A program made the position numbers and the translations under genes. The notes under the pieces are model-generated. The model made no database searches. It was not told where the DNA came from and saw only the letters and a program-made list of their open reading frames with translations. This document shows positions 1 to 4,394 of a DNA stretch of 8,460 bases, in pieces. Location: positions 1-8,460 of the forward strand of contig VYDC01000240.1 of NCBI GenBank assembly GCA_009843585.1. The letters run 5' to 3'. This DNA is from Chloroflexota bacterium. Its GTDB lineage: Bacteria > Chloroflexota > Dehalococcoidia > UBA2979. Position 1 is the first letter of the stretch. The number at the start of each line of letters is the position of its first letter.

Positions 1-88
1 TCCGCTCAAACCTGTCCTTCGCCATCCCTCAGTCTCCCTCGTCCGCTCCCGACGACTCCCTATCCGGCCCGGACCTAGTATCGGGTGA

Positions 89-164
89 TGGAGCCCTCAA
101 GCAGATTCGAACTGCTGACCTCGTTCTTACCAAGAACGCGCTCTGCCTGCTGAGCTATGAGGGC
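89..164 (-). tRNA. tRNA-Thr (anticodon GGT)
   Basis: Read on the minus strand this folds into a full cloverleaf. The acceptor GCCCTCA pairs with TGAGGGC, the D arm is GCTC/GAGC with an 8-nt loop, and the anticodon stem CGTTC/GAACG encloses TTGGTAA, giving anticodon GGT. The variable loop is 5 nt (AGGTC), and the T arm AGCAG/CTGCT encloses TTCGAAT. The discriminator is T, and CCA is encoded at 91-89. It reads ACC (and ACT by wobble) threonine codons. It is the last gene of the three-tRNA cluster in the direction of transcription. Confidence 0.97.
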
Positions 165-185
165 CCAACTGCGCCGCCGTCCACT

Positions 186-216
186 GGCGCCGGACCAGCC
201 TCCGGCTGGCGGCGCC
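186..216 (-). repeat. Inverted repeat between tRNA-Tyr and tRNA-Thr(GGT)
   Basis: In the 61-bp spacer between two tRNA genes, GGCGCC at 186-191 pairs with GGCGCC at 211-216. CCAGCC at 195-200 pairs with GGCTGG at 204-209 around a TCC loop, with a small GGA/C internal loop between the two stems. The hairpin would be strong in RNA from either strand. It may be a processing stem for the tRNA precursor or a pause or termination site. No T-tract follows it, so a classical terminator is unlikely. The structure is seen in the sequence; the role is inferred. Confidence 0.6.
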
Positions 217-225
217 GATCATGCC

Positions 226-311
226 TGGTGCAGGGGGCAGGATTCGAACCTGCGTAGCCTTGCGGCGGCGGATTTACAGTCCGCTGGAATTAACCACTCT
301 CCCACCCCTGC
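226..311 (-). tRNA. tRNA-Tyr (anticodon GTA)
   Basis: This is a class II tRNA with a long variable arm. On the minus strand the acceptor GCAGGGG pairs with CCCCTGC, and the anticodon stem GCGGA/TCCGC encloses CTGTAAA, giving anticodon GTA. A 14-nt variable arm (CGCCGCAAGGCTAC) follows, and the T arm GCAGG/CCTGC encloses TTCGAAT. The discriminator is A and CCA is encoded at 228-226. The long arm and GTA anticodon fit bacterial tRNA-Tyr. It lies between two Thr tRNAs, a neighbourhood like the Thr-Tyr-Gly-Thr cluster found before tuf or secE in many bacteria. Confidence 0.97.
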
Positions 312-376
312 GTCTCCGGGCACACACCACGGGGCACCCGCTGAGCACCCCTCGGGCCCGCCCTCCACGGCGGATC

Positions 377-452
377 TGGAGCCCGAGAGGGGATTCGAAC
401 CCACTAACCTACCGATTACAAATCGGTTGCGCTGCCATTGCGCCACTCGGGC
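377..452 (-). tRNA. tRNA-Thr (anticodon TGT)
   Basis: On the minus strand the acceptor GCCCGAG pairs with CTCGGGC, the D arm is GCGC/GCGC with a 7-nt loop, and the anticodon stem ACCGA/TCGGT encloses TTTGTAA, giving anticodon TGT for ACA/ACG threonine codons. The discriminator is T and CCA is encoded at 379-377. Two oddities stand out. The variable loop is 6 nt (AGGTTA). The T stem is GTGGG against CCCCT, which leaves a T-C mismatch and a G-T wobble at its outer end. The gene is otherwise complete and is the first of the cluster after its promoter. Confidence 0.93.
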
Positions 453-530
453 GGCGGGACGCCGGCGATGCCCCGCGGCTCCCCGCGAGGGCCGCGCGCG
501 CGAGGCGCGCACGGGCGCATCCGGCCCATG

Positions 531-560
531 AGTATATGAACGGGCCCGTCTGTACGTCTA
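531..560 (-). promoter_or_regulatory. Candidate sigma70-type promoter of the tRNA cluster
   Basis: On the minus strand TAGACG (560-555) and TATACT (536-531) are separated by 18 bp, a good match to TTGACA and TATAAT in DNA that otherwise has very few A/T runs. Transcription would start near 524, about 70 bases before the mature 5' end of tRNA-Thr(TGT). The leader is very GC-rich. The site lies downstream of the cysS stop codon, so the tRNAs probably have their own promoter and need not depend on read-through from cysS. Confidence 0.65.
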
Positions 561-582
561 GCCGGAGCGGGGGGAGAATCCC

Positions 583-2022
583 CTATCCGCGGACGCTCCA
601 GCGCGCCCCCTGCGGGCCGTCCTGAACCTCGATCCCGGCCTCGCTGAGCGCGTCGCGGATCGCGTCGGAGAGCGCGAAGTCCCGCTCCGCGCGAGCAGCC
701 TGCCGCTGCGCAAGGAGCGCCTCGACCACGTCGGCGGCATCCGCCTCGGCGGCCGCGACATCGAACCGGCTCGCGATCTCGGAGAGCTCCGCCCCTGAGA
801 TCCGCGACAGGTCGGCGTGCGCGTCGGCGGGAAGCGCCAGGCCCAGCACCGACGCGAGTTCGCGGAGGGTGGCGCGTGCCGCCGATCCATGGTCCCCCAC
901 CTCCCGGCTCCTGTTGATGGCGCGCGCCAGGTCGAAGAGCACGGCGAGCGCCTGCGCCGTGTTCAGGTCGTCGTCCATCGCCTCGACGAAGCGGGCGCGC
1001 GCCGATGCCGCCTCGGGCGGGGGCGAGCCCTCGCGCGCGGGCTCCTCGGCGAGGGCCTGCTGGAGTCGATCGACGCCCCTCTGCGCCGCCGCCATCGCCT
1101 CGTCCGTGAGGTTCGTCGGCTGCCGGTAGTGCTTCGAGAGCACGAAGAGCCGGAGCGCGTCCGGCGTCCAGCGATCGAGCGCCTCGGCGACGGAGACGAC
1201 GTTGCCGAGCGACTTGGACATCTTCTCTCCGTCGCGCAGCACCATCCCGTTGTGCATCCAGAGGCGCGCGAAGCTCCCCGGCCCGGTCACCGCCTCCGCC
1301 TGGGCGATCTCGTTCTCATGGTGCGGGAAGACCAGATCCGTGCCTCCTCCGTGCACGGAGAAGCTCGCGCCGAGGTAGCGCTGGGCCATCGCGGAGCACT
1401 CGATGTGCCACCCGGGCCGGCCGGGCCCCCAAGGAGAGGGCCACGTCGGTTCGCCCGGCTTCGCCGCCTTCCACAGCGCGAAATCGAGCGGGAACTCCTT
1501 CCCGTGACCCGGCTCCTCGCGCGTGCCGGCGCGCATCTCGTCGAGCGGCCGGTGCGAGAGCTTGCCGTATCCGGGCAGCGATCGGACCCGGAAGTAGACG
1601 CCGGCGCCCGGCACCGCGTAGGCGTGGCCGTTCTCGATGATGCGGCCGATCGCCGCGACGATCGCGTCGATCTCCGTCGTCACACGCGGCCGCACGTCCG
1701 GTGCCAGGATGCCGAGGGCCGCCTGCTGCGCCTCCCAGAGGTCGATGTTCTGCTGCGCGAGCGACGCCGGATCGCGGCCGAGCTCGAGCGCGCGCTCGAT
1801 GATCTTGTCGTCGACGTCGGTGTAGTTCGAGACGTACCGGATCTCAACCCCCGGATGCCGCCAGCGGAGATAGCGGATCAGCACGCCGTAGACGAGGAGC
1901 GACATCGCGTGGCCGATGTGGCTCTCCGTGTACGGCGTCACGCCGCAGACGTAGACGCCGATGCGGCCGTTCTCCGGGGCGACCGCCTCCACGGACCCCG
2001 AGAGCGTGCTGCGGAGCCGCAT
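583..2022 (-). CDS. cysS: Cysteinyl-tRNA synthetase
   Basis: A class I aminoacyl-tRNA synthetase that joins cysteine to tRNA-Cys using ATP in the cytoplasm. It has 479 residues, normal for bacterial CysRS. Zinc ligands expected from the family are visible: C26 (in YVCGVTPY), C209 (in WHIECSAM), and H234 and E238 (in FPHHENE). The ATP motifs are HIGH at 35-38 and KMSKS at 267-271. The helical C-terminal part ends with the family-typical QDGPQGARWS. It has the CysRS anticodon-binding region and is longer than the mycothiol ligase MshC, so I reject MshC. The ATG start overlaps the cysE stop by one base (TGATG) and has no strong Shine-Dalgarno sequence of its own, which points to translational coupling. 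It is the last protein gene of the cluster; tRNA genes follow. Confidence 0.97.
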   Translation of the reverse strand: MRLRSTLSGSVEAVAPENGRIGVYVCGVTPYTESHIGHAMSLLVYGVLIRYLRWRHPGVEIRYVSNYTDVDDKIIERALELGRDPASLAQQNIDLWEAQQAALGILAPDVRPRVTTEIDAIVAAIGRIIENGHAYAVPGAGVYFRVRSLPGYGKLSHRPLDEMRAGTREEPGHGKEFPLDFALWKAAKPGEPTWPSPWGPGRPGWHIECSAMAQRYLGASFSVHGGGTDLVFPHHENEIAQAEAVTGPGSFARLWMHNGMVLRDGEKMSKSLGNVVSVAEALDRWTPDALRLFVLSKHYRQPTNLTDEAMAAAQRGVDRLQQALAEEPAREGSPPPEAASARARFVEAMDDDLNTAQALAVLFDLARAINRSREVGDHGSAARATLRELASVLGLALPADAHADLSRISGAELSEIASRFDVAAAEADAADVVEALLAQRQAARAERDFALSDAIRDALSEAGIEVQDGPQGARWSVRG

Positions 2023-2744
2023 CAGCGCGCGCCCGCCGCGGACGCGTCGCCCGCGCCCTCGCTGCCGGTCTCCCCAGCCGCCACCGGCGCGGAGGCACCC
2101 GCCACGGACTCGTCGGCGTCGCGCGCCGCGACTTCCCGCTCAAGGCTCTCGATGCGGCGCTCCAAGGCGTCGATGCGGTCCCACCCGGGGTCGGGGAGGC
2201 GCTCGACGGTCTCGTCGCCGGCCGCCGTGAAGGCGACGACGTGGCCGGGAACGCCGACGACGGTCGCGTGCGGCGGGACGCTCGACACCACGACCGCGCC
2301 CGCCCCGATCCGCGCGTGGTGCCCGATCGTCACCGCGCCGATGATCTTCGCTCCGGCGCCCACCACGACATGATCCTCGAGCGTCGGATGGCGCTTCTCC
2401 CTCCGCGTCGACGTCCCACCGAGCGTCACGCCCTGATAGAGGTGGCAGTGGTTGCCGATCTCGGCGGTCTCGCCGATCACCACGCCCATCCCATGGTCGA
2501 TAAAGAGGTGCGACCCGATGCGCGCCCGGGGGTGGATCTCTATGCCGGTAGCGAGGCGCCCAAGATGCGCGACGATGCGGGCCACCACGGCCAGCCCTGC
2601 CGCATCGAGCCGGTGCGCGATGCGGTGGAGCAGCAGCGCGTGAATGCCGGGATAGGCGAGGAGCACCTCGACACCCGATCGCGCCGCCGGATCGCGCTCC
2701 TGCGCGGTGCGCACGGCATCCCGTACGGACGACAGCCAGCTCAT
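2022..2744 (-). CDS. cysE: Serine O-acetyltransferase
   Basis: Transfers acetyl from acetyl-CoA to L-serine to give O-acetylserine, the committed step of cysteine synthesis, in the cytoplasm. It has 240 residues. The N-terminal helical part (about 1-60) carries the family's YPGIHALLLHRIAH stretch. A left-handed beta-helix of hexapeptide repeats spans about 67-170, with IEIHPRARIG, FIDHGMGVVIGE (catalytic His84 by homology) and YQGVTLGGT. After the usual end near VPGHVV (165-170) there is an extra tail. It is a short charged heptad-like helix (about 189-209, DRIDALERRIESLEREVAAR) followed by an Ala/Gly/Ser-rich end. The tail lacks the C-terminal Ile that classical CysE inserts into CysK. The start is supported by GAGGA, 7 bases upstream of the ATG. 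It is coupled to cysS by a one-base overlap. Confidence 0.95.
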   Translation of the reverse strand: MSWLSSVRDAVRTAQERDPAARSGVEVLLAYPGIHALLLHRIAHRLDAAGLAVVARIVAHLGRLATGIEIHPRARIGSHLFIDHGMGVVIGETAEIGNHCHLYQGVTLGGTSTRREKRHPTLEDHVVVGAGAKIIGAVTIGHHARIGAGAVVVSSVPPHATVVGVPGHVVAFTAAGDETVERLPDPGWDRIDALERRIESLEREVAARDADESVAGASAPVAAGETGSEGAGDASAAGAR

Positions 2745-2953
2745 CGGCGAGTCCTCGCGGCCCCCGGCGACCGCCGCCCCGTCGCGGCCGGGCGCCGGTG
2801 TCGCGGGAGAAGGTGACTACCCCGGAAATGCCACTCCATCAGGCCGCTGCTCGCCGGATCGGGAGGAGCCGCGGCGCCTTCGGCGCGGCACCGGGCGCGG
2901 GTGCGCAGGGAACCACCGCCCCCTCCGACTCGTCCCGCCCCCGCAGATAGAGT
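2745..2953 (-). other. Gap between ispF and cysE, with a GC hairpin
   Basis: About 208 bases without a credible gene separate the ispF stop from the cysE start, while the other junctions in this cluster overlap by one base. The region holds a stable inverted repeat at 2868-2889, with core GCGCC/GGCGC around a 3-nt loop, and GC-rich DNA before the cysE ribosome site. I see no convincing promoter and no T-tract. The length could house a promoter or leader for cysE-cysS, or could be the scar of a lost gene: gltX sits at this point in the Bacillus subtilis order ispD-ispF-gltX-cysE-cysS. Confidence 0.5.
2752..2756 (-). promoter_or_regulatory. Ribosome binding site of cysE
   Basis: GAGGA on the minus strand, 7 bases before the ATG at 2744. 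It fixes the cysE start. Its presence suggests that cysE translation starts independently of ispF, which ends about 200 bp upstream. Confidence 0.7.
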
Positions 2954-3433
2954 CTACGCCACATCCTCCTCAAGCACGGCCACGGCCATCGCCGCGATCG
3001 CCTCGGCGCGCCCGAGGTCGCCGAGCCCCTCGTTCGTCGTCGCCTTGACGTTGACCCGCCCGGTCTCGATCCCCAGCGTGCGTGCGATCGACTCGCGCAT
3101 CGCGGGGAGCGACGGACCGATGCGAGGACGTTCGGCGAGCACCGTCGCATCCACGTTGGAGACGCGATAGCGCTGCGCCGCGATGAGCCGCGCCGCGCGC
3201 CGCAGCAGCTCGCGGCTGTCGATCCCTGCAAGGGACGGCTCCCCCGGCGGGAAGTGCTGACCGATGTCGCCCTGGCCGCCAGCCCCGAGCAGAGCGTCGG
3301 TGATCGCGTGCAGCAGCGCGTCGCCGTCGGAGTGCCCGACGAGCCGGGGAGCACCCGGCACGTCGATGCCCCCCAGGCGGAGAGTCCCGGCATCGCCGAG
3401 CCGATGCACGTCGTATCCGATGCCCGTGCGCAT
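2954..3433 (-). CDS. ispF: 2-C-methyl-D-erythritol 2,4-cyclodiphosphate synthase
   Basis: Cyclises CDP-methylerythritol 2-phosphate to the 2,4-cyclodiphosphate with release of CMP, the fifth step of the MEP isoprenoid pathway; the family acts as a trimer in the cytoplasm. It has 159 residues, the family length. The metal ligands are visible as D8 and H10 in GIGYDVHRL and H42 in ALLHAITDALLGA. Other signatures are GHSDGD (33-38), QHFPPG (59-64) and KATTNEGLGDLGR (130-142). The ATG overlaps the ispD stop (TGATG), so the start at 3433 is firm, although the same frame stays open far upstream through ispD. That upstream extension is a GC-bias artefact and not an IspDF fusion, because ispD occupies another frame. 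Confidence 0.97.
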   Translation of the reverse strand: MRTGIGYDVHRLGDAGTLRLGGIDVPGAPRLVGHSDGDALLHAITDALLGAGGQGDIGQHFPPGEPSLAGIDSRELLRRAARLIAAQRYRVSNVDATVLAERPRIGPSLPAMRESIARTLGIETGRVNVKATTNEGLGDLGRAEAIAAMAVAVLEEDVA

Positions 3434-4215
3434 CAGGGCGTCCGCCCGCTCGGGCCCGAGTCCCGGAGGGAGGTGACGTCGTGCACGGCGGCCCGGACGC
3501 GCGCGAGATCGGCGGCCGTCGTGACCTTCACGTTCCACTCCTCGCCCTCGACGATCCACACCGCCTCGCCGAGGCGCTCCACGAGCGACGCGCAATCGGT
3601 CGCCTCGGCCGCACCGGGCCCTGATGCCGCCGCCAGCGCGCGCCGGAGCAGGTCGCCGGAGAACGCCTGGGGCGTCTGGGCGGCTCGGAGGGACTTCCGT
3701 GCCGCCGTCCTGACCACGCGCCCGGCCCCGTCGACCTCCTTGATGGTGTCGGCGACGGGCACGGCGGCGAGCGCCGCCCCGTGCTCCCTCGCGGCATCCA
3801 GCACGCGAAGCGCGAGCGCGCGCGAGGCGAGCGGGCGGGCCGCGTCGTGCACCAGGTACCAACCCGCATCCGGCGCCGCGTTGACCCCGGCGGCGAGCGA
3901 GTCCTGCCTCCTCGCTCCGCCTTCCACGAGGAGCGGCCTCACCGCGGCGCCGAGCCCGTCGATGTCGGCGTGGCGCCCCGCGGGCGCGACGACGACGACG
4001 CGATCGACGTCCGGAAGGCAGGCGAGCATCGCGAGCGGGCGGGAGAGCAGGGGCGCGCCGTCGAGAGGGGCCCACAGCTTCTCCCGGTCGGGCTCCGCCG
4101 CCCCGCGCATGCGCATAGAAGAGCCGGCCGCGAGCAGGATCGCCACGACCGCGCCCGCGCGGGCGTCATCGGGCGGCACCGCCCGCTCCCGCGATGCACC
4201 GGCACCCTCCGGCAT
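3433..4215 (-). CDS. ispD: 2-C-methyl-D-erythritol 4-phosphate cytidylyltransferase
   Basis: Couples MEP to CTP, giving CDP-methylerythritol and pyrophosphate, the third step of the MEP pathway. I start it at ATG 4215, which has a strong GGAGGT 7 bases upstream. An upstream start at 4365 would run through the promoter region. The resulting 260 residues include about 22 extra at the N-terminus. Family motifs in order are AILLAAGSSMRMR (25-37), K46 in EKLWAPL, the GGARRQDS segment (99-106), VHDAARP (122-128), DTIK (156-159), R173 before QTPQAF (180-185), ATD (205-207) and K230 in NVKVTT. The nucleotide-loop lysine sits in EKLWAPL where most relatives have PKQFL. The last base overlaps ispF. The gene is first in the cluster and is divergent from the radical SAM gene. 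Confidence 0.95.
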   Translation of the reverse strand: MPEGAGASRERAVPPDDARAGAVVAILLAAGSSMRMRGAAEPDREKLWAPLDGAPLLSRPLAMLACLPDVDRVVVVAPAGRHADIDGLGAAVRPLLVEGGARRQDSLAAGVNAAPDAGWYLVHDAARPLASRALALRVLDAAREHGAALAAVPVADTIKEVDGAGRVVRTAARKSLRAAQTPQAFSGDLLRRALAAASGPGAAEATDCASLVERLGEAVWIVEGEEWNVKVTTAADLARVRAAVHDVTSLRDSGPSGRTP

Positions 4216-4222
4216 GAGGCCC

Positions 4223-4228
4223 ACCTCC
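4223..4228 (-). promoter_or_regulatory. Ribosome binding site of ispD
   Basis: GGAGGT on the minus strand, 7 bases before the ATG at 4215. It is the reason for choosing this start over the longer reading frame that opens at 4365. Confidence 0.8.
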
Positions 4229-4244
4229 GGTCGCAGCGGCGCAC

Positions 4245-4261
4245 GTCGCCGTGACGGCGAC
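4245..4261. promoter_or_regulatory. Perfect 17-bp dyad before ispD (operator candidate)
   Basis: GTCGCCGTGACGGCGAC: two 8-bp arms around one central base, with no mismatch. It lies between the ispD ribosome site and the candidate ispD -10 element, where a repressor would block the start of transcription. As RNA it could also fold into a 6-bp hairpin in the ispD leader. The symmetry is seen; a regulatory role is inferred. GC-rich DNA produces such dyads by chance more often than balanced DNA does. Confidence 0.4.
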
Positions 4262-4291
4262 AGCGTAGCGATCCCGGCGGCGCCGGGCCAC
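4262..4291 (-). promoter_or_regulatory. Candidate promoter of the ispD-ispF cluster
   Basis: On the minus strand GTGGCC (4291-4286) and TACGCT (4267-4262) are 18 bp apart. Each hexamer matches the sigma70 consensus at three of six positions, including the conserved TA and final T of the -10. The spacer contains a second perfect dyad, CCCGGC-GGC-GCCGGG (4273-4287). The match alone is weak; position and spacing are the main support. Confidence 0.35.
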
Positions 4292-4310
4292 GCCCGGTGC
4301 GCACTGCTGC

Positions 4311-4340
4311 GTGGACCCGCCGGAGGCGCTCGGCTAAGCT
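4311..4340 (+). promoter_or_regulatory. Candidate promoter of the radical SAM gene
   Basis: GTGGAC (4311-4316) and TAAGCT (4335-4340) are separated by 18 bp. The -35 matches TTGACA at four positions and the -10 matches TATAAT at four. Transcription would start near 4347, giving a leader of about 48 bases that contains the GGGGAGGAG ribosome site. Confidence 0.5.
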
Positions 4341-4380
4341 CGATCGTCACGTCCGGGGCCGGCACGGCCTGCCCGCTCCG

Positions 4381-4389
4381 GGGGAGGAG
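4381..4389 (+). promoter_or_regulatory. Ribosome binding site of the radical SAM gene
   Basis: GGGGAGGAG ends 5 bases before the GTG at 4395. It supports this non-ATG start, after which the protein begins in the family-typical way, with an LYRSLL segment and the PARYTGGELN stretch. Confidence 0.8.
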
Positions 4390-4394
4390 CCGCG

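Noticed and set aside
1..88. A further gene or tRNA at the left edge
   Set aside because: No cloverleaf, start codon with ribosome site, or conserved motif could be made out on either strand.
571..583. Small hairpin GGGGA-TTC-TCCCC at the cysS stop as a terminator
   Set aside because: The stem has only five base pairs and no T-run follows. It is too weak to call.
583..2022. MshC (mycothiol ligase) as an alternative to CysS
   Set aside because: The protein is 479 residues, keeps the C-terminal anticodon-binding part and ends with the CysRS pattern QDGPQGARWS.
817..2373. A 518-codon plus-strand open frame opposite cysS and cysE
   Set aside because: It is antisense to two clear enzymes, low in complexity, and has no recognisable motif.
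2903..2920. T-box-like sequence (minus strand GGTGGTTCC) upstream of cysE-cysS
   Set aside because: It lacks the ACC of the T-box core TGGNACCGCG. Only about 33 bases separate it from the ispF stop, so there is no room for a Stem I outside the coding sequence.
2954..4075. Possible IspD-IspF fusion, because the ispF frame stays open upstream
   Set aside because: ispD is read in a different frame and ends in a TGATG overlap with ispF. The upstream extension of the ispF frame is Arg-rich noise caused by high GC.
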